Below, piece by piece: positions 1 through 11,018 of a stretch of DNA of 64,000 nucleotides. The first letter of the stretch is position 1. Each line of letters starts with the position of its first letter. Origin of the DNA: Acanthamoeba sp. SK_2022b (lineage: Eukaryota > Discosea > Longamoebia > Acanthamoebidae); contig JANDJZ010000022.1 of NCBI GenBank assembly GCA_027943245.1, forward strand, positions 1 to 64,000, given 5' to 3'. The notes beneath the pieces were generated by a model. That model did not search any database, was not told where the DNA came from, and saw only the letters and a program-made list of their open reading frames with translations. A program made the position numbers and the translations under genes.

Positions 1-190
1 TCCACCGAGGAAGCGCTCGTGTTGGTCGATGCCGGGCAGCTTCTTGCGTGGGATGACCAAGAGCCGCTTGTGGAATGGGTGGGTCTTTTGGGTGATCACC
101 GCCGAAGTGCTGGGCCCGTGCTCGGTGAGGTTCACCCACTGCTTGGGGTCCACTGGGTCCTCTCCCTTTGGCGATAGCAGCACGTAGAGC
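1..190 (-). CDS. Partial exon of an unrecognised gene running off the left edge
   Basis: The minus strand is open from an AG acceptor (rc of 191-192) to the edge. It reads LYVLLSPKGEDPVDPKQW, then ...THPFHKRLLVIPRKKLPG..., ending ...ERFLGG at base 1. The acceptor is preceded by a normal-looking intron end, so this is probably an internal or terminal exon of a gene lying mostly outside the window. The plus strand is also open over most of this stretch, but its product has no domain-like features, which is common for antisense of GC-rich Acanthamoeba coding DNA. I recognise no family. Confidence 0.4.
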
Positions 191-913
191 CTGCGGGCGT
201 GTCGCTGCGTGAGTCTCAGTAACAGACACCAACGCGAGAGATACAACACACCGAGACACGTCTTCTAGGTCGTGTGGTTCGCGATCAGGGTCGTTCTCTA
301 CACGGGACTTGGGTCGATAGAAGAAGTACACCAGCCCTGGGTGACAAAAAGTCGTGTGAGCCGATGCTGTGCCTCGCCGCGAGGGGAATGGAGAGTGGGG
401 GCAACCAGTTTCAAGGATGGAGGCGTGTCCGTGCAGGTTCTGGGTGTCCTTCTTGTGATGTATCCGCGATCGCTCATGCTTGTTCAGCCTGTGGGGCACG
501 TAGCCTCGCCACTGGAACCAGGGTCCAGTCGGCAATTGGGTCCCCACGATAGAGCAGTGCAGCTGTGGCGCGTTACTCCAGCAACTCGCCTTTCGCGCAG
601 CTGTACGGGCCCACACCTCTCCTACTCCTCTTCTCATGGTACTGTATAACTGCTAGTGGTCTTTAGTAGTGGATAGTATGCGTCTATCTCTGTTCCCACT
701 CTGCAGTGTGGCATGCGCTTGTGTCCCCCTGCAGAACACCATGACGCGCCTTCACGTTGAATTTCGATAAAATCGGCTACTCTATCTAAAAGCATTCGGT
801 TGGAGGAGCAATGGCGGCCGAGCACATCAGCGCTGCAGCCAGCTTGACAATGCTGGACGTATATAAAATGGTGCGTGTTTGAAGGTAATCCGGGATCTGC
901 CTGGCGTGTGTGT
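191..913. other. Non-coding stretch between the left partial exon and the histidine kinase 3' end
   Basis: No exon with domain-like content was recognised on either strand. Short open frames around 272-650 overlap in several frames and lack any motif. The stretch probably holds the remainder of the left gene (intron or 5' region) and the 3' flank of the minus-strand kinase gene, whose stop codon is at 914-916. Confidence 0.4.
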
Positions 914-1884
914 CTACTGCGCCCGCAGACCGCTCGCGACCCCGTGCTGCATTTTCGTTCGGCGGACCATGGGCGCGCTGGATCTGCGCCCGGATGAGTT
1001 GTTCTCGGCCTCCCCGTCCCACGCTCGGTCGCGCCTCATGTGGTGGGTGGTTGACCGCCCGCTATCGAAGCTGGCCAGCACCTCCTTCATCTCCTCGAGC
1101 AAGTGCGCCTGTTGTTCGAGTCAACAACCAATCAGTGTGTGTGCGTGTGCGTGTGCGTGTGCGTGTGCGTGTGCGTGTGCGTGTGCGTGTGCGTGTGCGT
1201 GTGCGACAAACCTGACGGAGAGGCAGGCGCATGATGTGGGAAGGCGAGTATTGGAGGTCCAGCTCCCGAACGCCATCGCTATCGCGCTCGGTGGCCGACG
1301 CGAGCAGGATGAGCGGGATGAGCTCCGTCAGTGAAAGGAGATACACCTCCACCGCGCGGAATTTCATCATGTCCACCACCAGCGCATCGACCGGACCGTC
1401 GAGTCGGGCCAAAAGGTCCTCTCGGGTAGACACGACGGTCACCTACACACATAACCAACAAATGTGTGCAAGTCAGCAAAGAAATTCATTATAAGTTCTT
1501 AAACAAATTAAAAGTTCCATATTTAAATTGTAAATTCCTATTTTGTGTTTGGTGAAGGGCAGCCCCGTACGGTGGCTCCAGCAGCGGTGAGGTGGGTCTG
1601 GAGAATCTGGGCGTTGGTGCTGTTGGACAAAAAGAGAAGCAGGCTCCTTCCAGCACACTCGTCGGTCTCACTTGCCCGGGGCACAGCAGCCGGCACTGCT
1701 CGTGCATCGGGAGTCAGCCACGCGCTCACGCGCACGACACAATAGGACCAGAGTGAGGAGTTACCGCCGGCTCGGATTGTGAAATGGAAGGAGAAGCCCG
1801 AGTCGTCGCCGTCGTTCTCGGCCCACATCCGCCCGCTGAACATCTTGCACAGCTTTTTGCATACGTAAAGCCCTGCAGGGAAGC

Positions 1885-1957
<73 letters not shown>

Positions 1958-3273
1958 GCACATCACACATCACACAATGCACAAGTTGATGGTTAAGAAG
2001 GCCGGCTGACAGACGATGGGTCGCAGGAAAGAGCGCAGCTCAGCGTACCGAGGCCGCCGCCGCCGTATTGGAAGGCATGGACGGCGCTCCCGTAGGAGAA
2101 GGGCCGGAACAGCTGCTCCATCTCCTCCTCGCTGACGACCTTGCTCGTGTTCTGCACCCGGAAGTGCAGCTCTACGCTGTTTCCGGGCTCCTCCTGCTTC
2201 GCCTCCCCCGCGCTCTCCTTGCCTTTCGCGTCGACCCCCTGGCCGTGCGTCGAGCCGGCCGACGTCGTTCCCGCCCTCGGCTCGCCGGACTCGTCGTCGA
2301 CATCGCTGTCGGCGAAGGCGAGGATCGTGCGCGGCGTGGCGGACCGCGAGGGACTGCTCGCCGGATGCGAGGTGAGCCAGCGCGCCGACGTGTAGAACTG
2401 TTCGGCCGCGCGATTCGCCGGCGACGCGCGACCTCGGCTCTGGCTCCGGCCGCGACGCTCGTGGACAACGTTGCCGCCCCCCACGCTGCCCTCGCCGCTA
2501 CTATTGCTGGCGCTGGTGATGTCACCGTCTTGGCTGTCGATATCATTGCTGTGATCGTCGCTGGTCTCGATGTCGCTCAGCGACGATGAGGACCGCGAGA
2601 GGCGCGAATTGCCGGGCAGGGAGTGACGACGCGGCACGTGCGACCAGGACACCGACGATGAGCCGAGCGACGACGAAGCCGACGACGGGGAGGCCAAGAG
2701 CGGAGGCGGAGTGGGAGACGGCGGCGCGGTGTGGGGAAAGAAGGCGGCCAGCGATGACGGGGAGAGTGATGGAACAGACGATGAGGACGACGATGAAGGC
2801 GGGACAGTGGAGACGGAGATGATGATCTCGCCCGTCTCGGTGAGGCGTAGGGAGTGGGTGAGGAGGTTGGCGAGGATCTGCTGTAGTCGCAGGCTGTCGG
2901 TCATCAGCTGGCGTGGGACGTCCGGATCTAACACGTAGGCCAGGTTGATGTTCTTGGCGGCGGCTTGAGCCTCAACGGCGCTCATGCACGTCTCTATGCA
3001 TTGGTCGAGCCCGAACACGTTGGCCTCCTGCATCCAGTCCCATATCTCGTCAGCACACGCACACGCACACGCACACGCACACACACGCACACGCACACGC
3101 ACACGCACACGGAAAAGACGTACAAAATTGAGTTTCATGGCCTTGAGCTTGGATAGATCGAGCACGTCGTTGACGAGGGACAGGAGGGTCTCGGACGAGT
3201 CCTGGATGTCCTCGATGCACTCGAGCTGCTGGTCGCTCATGTTGGTGTCCTCCATGAGCGAGGCCATGCCCAT

Positions 3274-3307
<34 letters not shown>

Positions 3308-4088
3308 GCCACGGCGAGGAACGAGTCCTTCATCTTGTCGACCTCGCGCAGCTGCGCGTTCTTGGCTCGCAGCTGTCGATTGGCGCGCCGCAGCCTGTCG
3401 ACGAGCAGCGCGTTCTCGAGCGTGTTCATGAGCTGGCCGGTGAGGATCTTGATCAGCCGCAGCCGGTCGTCGCTGAACACGCCCACCGTGCTGCCGTTCT
3501 CGAGGTAGACCAGCCCGCGGTGCATGCCCTTGATCGACATGGGCAGGCACAGAACCGAACGCGGCTGGCGCCGCATGACGTAGTCGTCCGTTTCGAAGCG
3601 TCGGTCCACCAGCACGTCGTGCAACACCACCTCGCCTGGTGATAAATAAAATAATTATAATAAATACAAAATTAAAATATTCATAAAATAATAATAAATG
3701 ATATAAAAACACAGTTGGAGTCGGTCGTACTTTTGGTGCGCCAGCAGTAGTTGATGATACGGTTGGGCAGGTCTGAGTTTTCGCCGTTGTAGAGCACCTG
3801 GACGACTTTGACCCGCACTTGTCCCTGCGCATCATGCGTTGATGAATGTTCATCAGCAACTCTCGCGTGTCGGCTCTCCTCTACACGTCGTGCAGACATG
3901 TACCCTGCGGGAGGCCTTGGCCCTTGCCCGGATGTGCAGCAGCCCCGGCCTGTCGTTCTCGTCCGACTCGTCGCTCCCGCGAGAGCTGTCGCTGCTCTCG
4001 CTGCTCTCGTCCTCTGTGAGCAACAGCGAGCCCTGCGAAACGACGACAACAATCATCAGCCACAGCTCATCGAGCAAGTGTGCCAGCT

Positions 4089-4187
<99 letters not shown>

Positions 4188-4873
4188 GGTGAATACGCGA
4201 GAGGCGCCGGTGTTGGTGACGATCAGGTCCATGAGCGACCGCAGCAGCTCGCTCAGCTTCAGCTGGGACGACAAGTGCTGTGTGGCCTGTACCACAGCGT
4301 CCAAGTCCAGTGCACTGTGACACGCGAGATGCAGGCATTTAGACGCCAGCGCTGTGGTGGTGCTGCACATCAACAATCGGTGCTTGGCCTGTACCTGGAA
4401 ATGATGGCCGTGGTGCTCGAGTACTGATTGATGTGCGTGGAGGCGGTGAGGTTGCGCACGGGGGGCGGCGAATGCGGTTTGGGGCTCTTGTTCGCGTTGT
4501 TCATCCGCATGACCGCACGCGCGCCCCACTTATGAAAGCAATAGGCAGATTCCGTCGCTGCCTGGTCCGCCATCGCCTTGAGCACCTGATGCAGATCGTG
4601 TTTGTTGGTGAGCGATCAAGATGAGTCAGTGCCGCAAAGAGCGGGGAGGGCGGATACCTGCCAGGAGAGCTCCTTGGCGACAGCGGCGTCTTGTACGAAT
4701 CCGTTTTCGATGGCCAGCGTAAAGGCCTCCTCGTACTTGTCCAAAATTTCAGGCAGCCGTCGGCTGTCCCGCCCGCTGTTGCGCTCCCGCTCGGCCAGCC
4801 ACGCTCGCTCCGCCTGAAGTTGGGTTCGTGTGTCAGGACGCTGACGCTCAGCCGCCGGGAGGCCCGATCATAC

Positions 4874-4938
<65 letters not shown>

Positions 4939-7900
4939 ACCTCGACGAGTAGAAACTGGTGAGCAAAGTTGGCCGGCGCCGAGTCGGCCCATTGCTTGAG
5001 CTTGGCCTGGTTCTGTGCCACGATGGCTTTGTACGACTCGTACTCCTCCTTGGACAGCACCACCGGCCCCTGGAGATCGCGCGTCGCGTGTTGCGTGGCG
5101 AGCCGGCCGCCGCTGCCGCCGGCGAAGCCGTAGGGCCCACGCTCGAGGGCTCGCATCTTCTCCTGGCGCTTCTTGCGATGCTTCTCCAGCGAGCGACGGC
5201 GAGACTCGCCCTTCTTGACCTCCATGTTCTTCTCCAGCTCGCGCCACTCCGAGGCGAGCTCGCGCACGCGCTCCTTGGGCGTGACGAAGCTCTGCGAGGC
5301 CTTGCACATGGCCAGCAGCGCCATCGAATAGACAAAATGAAACTCTGCACGCACTCGGTTAGGCCAAAACTCGACCGAGGGGAGTGAAATGCGTGAGATG
5401 ACACCACACACACACACTACACGACCGCCGTACCAACTTCCTCCTTGAACTGGGCGATGAAGGAGAGGCGCTCGAATGCTTTCTGGCCGGCCTGAAGGGC
5501 CTCGCGGTATCGGCCCATTATGTACAGATAGTGCATTCGCACCGTGTGGTATTGCGCTGAGATCACAGAATTGAGAATGCCACGCGCGAGAGAGTGAAGA
5601 ATGTGGTGGAATGTCAGGCCAACGCTGCTCTCAGGCCCACCGCACGGATTTATCGACTGGGGGAGGGCGTACCGATGGGCATGGGTGGAGCGTCGGTCTC
5701 GATGTAGGTCTCAAACTCCTCATCCGACTCATCGACTGCTGTGTCCATGAGCAGTTTGGCGTATCGCTCGAACGTGATGAGCATCTTGCACACGTCGACC
5801 CAACCGGTTTCCTCCGAGTACCGCCGGTACGGACCTAAACGCAGATGAAGGAGTTAATATATAAATAAATTGATAAATAATATTTTCAAACAATACAGCT
5901 CAAAAGAAAATTAACCGGAGGAATGAGGACTACGACGAACCAATGCAAGAGATGATCTCTGGAAGAGGAACGTTGCACCAGAGACTGCCGACGAGATTGT
6001 AGGCGCATCCGGTGCCAAAGGCCGGATTGCCTCCGGCCACGGCGTGCTTGAATCCGAGCTCCAGGCCTTGAATGGAATCGCGCAAGGGGTACTTCAACCA
6101 ATTGAGGTAGGCTGGTCACAGTCACCGTCACGTCAAGTCAGCGAACGTCACTTGACAAAGAGAGAACAGAGTGAGAGAGGACACGCAAGGTCGATAGGCG
6201 TACAGTAGAAGATTTCCCACACTTCGCCGCGATCGGCAAACCGCGAATGGGCGTAGTGCTTTTCGCACAGGTCGATCGCCAGCTTGCCCCACTCATAGGC
6301 CTCGACAAACTGGCGCATTTGTGAGAAAGCACGCATACGTGCACACGTTAACAGACGGTCGCCAGGGACAGTTTGGGAGCAGGGGAGACGCTTACCCGCT
6401 TCCTGATGCCGCAGGCCACCCAGCCATACCACGCGTAGAGAAGGGACGAGTGGGCGATGTGGCCGTAATTGATGCTTGTCTTGATCTATCGCAGAAAGAG
6501 CTCTTTTAGAGCGCTGTGTGCAATGCCAATCCCAACAACCGAGCGCGAAGCGCAAGTGCGAGTGCGGCGTTGTACCCCGGTTGCCAGAGCATAGGCGTAG
6601 GCGTTGGGCTTGACGAAGTAGTAGCCCACGGCCATCTTGCTGATTAGCTTTTGAATGACCTGCTCACACATTGCGCGACGCAAGCAACTCAAAGGGGTGA
6701 GACATGACGCTGCAGAGGTGCAGCCGCGGTGAGCATCGCACCATGGCCCTCTCGTCGCTGGCCGGAGGGTCGTCGAGCAGGTCGGAGATCGAGCGGTTGG
6801 CCAGCAGCTCGTCTACCTCCTTGAGCGCCTGCTGTACCATCTCGTCGTCGGGGTCGACAGGCATATCCAGCCCAAGGGCGGCCAATCCCTGGAGCCCATA
6901 CGAGATCATGTCCTGCAGAGCGCCGACGCGTTTCCGTCGTTAGCAAAGGCGACTACGCCAACAACGATGATGGCGTACGTCGTAGCGCTGCATGCATGTC
7001 GACATCTGGTTGCGTTGAATGTAGACCTCGTTTCGCTCCCACGCGTCCTTGGAATGATCGACCACTGCGGTGAAGAGCAGCTCCGCTGCCTCGACGTTCT
7101 TGCACAGGTACTCGCACTGCGCCTGCTCTGTTATTTAGACGAATCGCCGCATCGCATCACGTGTGAGTGTGGGCTTGCTGTAACGGCGCTGCCACCTAGC
7201 CACACGTGTCGCTTACCCAAGTGGAGCTGAAAGGCGAGGTTGTGCTGCGATTCCCATCCATCAGCCGGCAGCATGTTGATTCCCTGAGCCGCCACCTTTC
7301 GCGCCATCTCGTATGCTATTCACCCAACCAATGAAATTAATTTGACGAAAATAGCAATTAAAAGAATAAATACGACGCTAAAAGGGACAAAGCTCACCCA
7401 TAGAATTCTTGCCCTTGATGGCGGCCTTGAGGTTGAGGCGTGCGATGACGAGACGCTGTTCGGGATCCTGGATGAGGTCGGATGCCTCACTAAAGTGATA
7501 CACGACATCGAAGATGTCGAATCGCTGCTGCTCGGTCGACGCTTCTTGCTTTTTGTTCCACGTTGCTTGCTGCATGAGCACAACACACAGCAAGGATGAG
7601 CATCAGTAAAGGAGTAAAACAACAAAGCACGAGGTAATGGGTCATTTACCGTGACGTCCTCGTTGATGTTGACCTTGGTCATGAGGAACTGGGCCACTTC
7701 CAAGTGCATGTGCTTGTTCCTGTCGAGCGGCACGCACTCGTAGGCCGCCTGCTGCATGCGATCGTGCAGGAATCGATACTCAAAGTCGCCCGAACGCATC
7801 ACGAATCCTGCACGGCGAGTACAGCACCAGAGCCCACGCTTCAGCCCAAAAGGGCACACCCGTGGCAATGCGGGAGCGGGTGTGTGCCTTGATGGAGGGT

Positions 7901-10840
7901 CTGCCAGAGGAGAGTCTCTACGGCTTCGACGGGCATCGAGACGTACTCAGCGATGTCTCGGACATCGAATTTGCCCCCGAAGAAGGCGGCCACTTCCAGC
8001 AGACCCAGCGTCTAACGAACATAGGATCGTGAGACACACCGCGAGTGGAAGGTAAGGCGGTAGTGGTGGTGATGGACCTCCTTGGGGAGCTTGCGCAGAT
8101 CCTGCGCCATGAATTCGACGACGTTGTCCGTGTATTGCATGCCCTCGATTTTCTCTAAATCCCACTGCCAGCAGCCTCTGGCATAGTCGAACCACTACAG
8201 CCCGCGGAAGATGCACGCAGGAGATGTGTGAGACCCAACATCGCCGCGGAAGAGCTTCTGTAGTCAACGTACGATGAGTTCGGTCTGGTAGAGCTTGGTG
8301 AGGAAGCTGATGGTGAAGAACGGATTGCCCTTTGTCTTGGTGTACACCAGCTCCGATAGCTTAAGAGTGCTCTGCGGCGTCTCGGTGTAGTGCAGCACAT
8401 CCGCAACCATTCTATTGACATCCTCGATCGCCAGGGGCTGTGTACACGTTCCGCATTATATTCTCAGCCAAGCGAACTCTTAAAAAATACACAAAACTAA
8501 AATCACAACCGCAAAAATAGAACTACGTAAATAGAACAAAAAATAAAATAAAAAATAAAACGTTACCTCGAGAAGTATGCTGTTGCATTGGACGCCCTTG
8601 TTGCGGAGCTCGTCGAGCAACATCCACAGCGGATGCGTGGGACTGACCTCGTTGTCGCGATAGCCGCCCACCAACAGCAGCGGGCCGCATCCAGACGACG
8701 GCGTACGGCACACGATCTTCTGGATCAGCAGGAACGACGGCTGGTCGGCCCAGTGCAGATCGTCCAGGAACATGATCAGGGGCTGCCCGGGCTTGATGCT
8801 GCGCGAAAGGGTGTCAGGAACGACAAGAATGCATTCCAATGAGACCACAAGACGAGGAGGCCTTACCTGGAAAAGACGTCGATGAGGCGCGTGAAGAGTT
8901 GGTTGTAGAGGTTCTGCATCTCGGACATCCCGAGGTCGAGCTCCACGGCCGGCTGCTCCCCGAGAAGCAGCTCCAAGCTCGGGATCACGTTCACCAGCAG
9001 CTGGCCGTGCCCGCCGACGGCCTCGCGCAGTCTCTCCCTCGTACGGCTCACCTGCTCTTCATCTTCGCCCAAGATCTGTGCAACAGCGACCAGGCCCAAC
9101 AGATCAGTTCAGCGCTGGGGCGGGCTCGGAGTAGAAGCCTGTGCCGGTTGGCAGCCGTACCTGGTGGACGACGTCGGAAAAGGCGGCGACGATGGCCGAG
9201 TAGGGCACGTCGCGTTTGTTGAAGTCGTATTTGCCCGCCATGAAGTAGGCGTACTGCTTGACCTCGCGCAGTTGGCCCACTAGCGAGGTCTTGCCCACAC
9301 CAGAGTAGCCGGCCACCATCAGCACCTGCGCGGTGTGTGCATTGGCGTCAGAAGAGAAGAGGAAGACCACAGCCCCAGCATTCGTGTGTGTGCGTTTGGC
9401 GCTCACCTGGTTCTTGGGGTGGGAGCCGGACAGCGAGCGATAGATGTCCTGCAATCGAGAGGTCTCGTCCTCGCGCCCGTAGAGCTTGCCTTGAAAGGCG
9501 AACACGTCAGACACGTCGTCCTGGCCGGGCGTGAAGCCCAGCTCGGCCGCTTCGGCTTCGGCCGCCAGCCGCTTCTTCTCGGCGTCGTCGGTGCACCGAT
9601 CGGCCTGTGCTCGAGTCTCGAAGATGGCCTGGCACCGCAGGAGGTCGGCCACGAGGCCGCGACTGCTCTGGTAGCGCGTCTCCACCGACTTGGCCAGCAG
9701 CCGATTGACCACCGCCGACAGACAGAGAGGCACGGTCGGATTCACCTCGTGCGCCAGCGGCGGTTGCTTGGCCATGTGGGCGTGCATCATGCGCACGGCC
9801 GAGCGCTCGCGGAAGGGCGGCGTGCCGCACAGGAGCTCGAAGAAAGTGACGCCCAACGAGTAGAAGTCGCTACGATAGTCCACCGGCCTACTCGTCACCT
9901 GCCCGCCACCGCCGGGCGTAGGCGCGGCGGTGGCGGTGGCCGTGGTGGACGACGCGGCGATGGCGCTGCCCGTGCTGCTGCGGAGGGACAGCTCCGGCGG
10001 CAGGTAGGCGAGCGACCCCAGCACGTGATGCACGGCCGACTGCTTGCCCTGCGTCTGCGCCGAGGTGGTGTCCTTGCTGCGTATGACGACCGACGCGATT
10101 CCGAAGTCGGAAATCTTCACGAGGCCCGTGTCTTTGTTCCATATGATGTTGTGTGGCTGCGTGTGAGGGAAACACTCCGGAGTGAGCTCCCAAACAAAAT
10201 CCAGAGAAAGGCTCACGAGGCCTAAATTGGAAAACGTGGCCCGCGCAAGAAGAAAAACGAAAACACACAAAAAAGATGGATGGATGGCAGATTGATGAAA
10301 GGTGAAGTTCGTTGATTCCAACGCCAAATATCTTAAAATATGAGGGTTTTTTACCTTGAGATCTTTGTGGACGACGGAGCGGCTGTGGATGTGCCCCAGT
10401 GTGCCCGCAACGGACAGGGCCAGCGTGAGGAAGGTCCGTATGCCCTCCGCGCCGTGGGTGGCGAAGGCGCCCTCGCGGGCGAGCCACTTGTCGAGCGAAG
10501 CCCCGCCAAAGTCCTCGAGCACGAGCGCCTCGACACCTGGCCGCGAGAGACGGGCGACCACCCGCACAACCCCGCTCACGCCACTGAGGGAGGCCACCAC
10601 TTGATGCTCGTGCTGAAAGTTGGTGAGGTGTCGCGGCAGCGGCAGCGACACGTTGAGCACCTTCACTCTCACCACTTGCCCCTCCTCGATGCCCTGGGGT
10701 AACTCGCCCCCCTCTTCGATGGGCCCACGGTTTGCCACGCGGCAGCGAAAGACTACCGAGTGAGCGCCCCTGTCCACATCGGGCGACACCAGCTCGAAGC
10801 CCTCCTCTCGCAGGAGCTTCTCTGTGGCTTCCTCATCCAT
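914..10840 (-). CDS. Ser/Thr kinase - AAA ATPase - GAF - hybrid histidine kinase, with degenerate HATPase and receiver
   Basis: Thirty-one exons join in phase to 2,324 codons: 10840-10355, 10156-9407, 9325-9161, 9075-8867, 8798-8567, 8437-8273, 8194-8078, 8011-7888, 7807-7650, 7569-7398, 7315-7217, 7127-6979, 6912-6742, 6659-6576, 6485-6396, 6309-6204, 6111-5941, 5834-5673, 5556-5434, 5344-4941, 4813-4658, 4585-4395, 4314-4197, 4032-3904, 3824-3731, 3635-3124, 3027-2049, 1872-1765, 1695-1571, 1442-1212, 1108-914. Domain order is: protein kinase (about 10-400; VVHKDLK/PHNI, SDFGIA), AAA_16 ATPase (P-loop GYSGVGKTS near 420, Walker B MFLDDLHWAD near 545), a long helical TPR-like region, GAF (about 1500-1690), and HisKA with [10 protein letters not shown] near 1720. 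The HATPase follows with a proline/serine-rich insert, then a receiver. This is the architecture of cyanobacterial trifunctional kinases and fungal group X hybrid kinases. The N-box reads THS instead of SNA, the G1 box NTSKVV instead of DTGIGI, and the receiver lacks its acidic pair and lysine. The phospho-acceptor histidine and the Ser/Thr kinase motifs are kept. One intron (7808-7887) has a GC donor. Confidence 0.93.
1135..1205. repeat. (GTGTGC)n tract in the last intron of the kinase gene
   Basis: Perfect or near-perfect hexamer repeat of about 70 bp inside the intron 1109-1211. On the sense (minus) strand it reads CACACG, unlike most other intronic tracts here. Confidence 0.9.
1884..1957. 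repeat. (AC)n microsatellite in a kinase intron
   Basis: About 36 AC units in intron 1873-2048. On the sense strand it is (GT)n and lies next to the acceptor, so it sits where a polypyrimidine tract would be. Confidence 0.95.
3054..3111. repeat. (ACACGC)n tract in a stopless kinase intron
   Basis: Lies within the 96-nt intron 3028-3123. That intron is a multiple of three and has no in-frame stop, so retention would add an RV/CA-repeat peptide between the phospho-acceptor helix region and the HATPase domain. Confidence 0.9.
4091..4188. repeat. Compound (AC)n(GA)n microsatellite in a kinase intron
   Basis: About 37 AC units followed by a GA run, inside intron 4033-4196. The sense strand is therefore (CT)n then (GT)n. 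Confidence 0.95.
4874..4936. repeat. (AC)n microsatellite directly at an intron donor
   Basis: About 31 AC units in intron 4814-4940. On the sense strand the (GT)n run starts within a few bases of the GTTCGT donor. Confidence 0.95.
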
Positions 10841-11018
10841 CTCCTCCTTCTCCTTCTTGGCAGCTGTTGTGTTCTCCGGCGCCTGCCTCCAGGCTGCGTT
10901 GCCTCGTCGGCTTTGTGTTTGCCCACAGCGGCAGGCTCCGGCGCAGCGTGCGGAGAACTCGCCTGGCGCGCCATCTCGTTACACACGGCACCGGTGGCAG
11001 CACACAAAAGGCACGAAA
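10841..11018. promoter_or_regulatory. Short divergent intergenic spacer
   Basis: 178 bp separates the minus-strand kinase ATG (10840) from a plus-strand ATG at 11019, so it should hold both promoters. I see no clear TATA box. An open frame continues through it on the plus strand from 10824, but that overlaps the kinase 5' end. Confidence 0.4.

Noticed and set aside
1538..1966. Long VCVCVC or THTHTH open frames over microsatellites (also near 3050, 4060, 4870, 29400, 32600)
   Set aside because: These are translations of intronic (AC)n/(GT)n repeats, open only because the repeat has no stop codon in several frames.
9335..10225. 296-codon plus-strand frame opposite the kinase gene
   Set aside because: Antisense of the Ser/Thr kinase and ATPase exons; no motif, and the minus strand has clear kinase and P-loop motifs with in-phase introns.
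914..10840. Bacterial contamination or recent bacterial transfer, because of the histidine kinase and AAA architecture
   Set aside because: Thirty spliceosomal introns interrupt the gene and the phases all agree, so it is a resident nuclear gene; the architecture is also known in fungi.
10824..11018. Upstream extension of the plus-strand ORF to 10824 (signal-peptide-like start)
   Set aside because: It overlaps the first codons of the divergent kinase gene, and the extension has no supporting motif; the ATG at 11019 is preferred.
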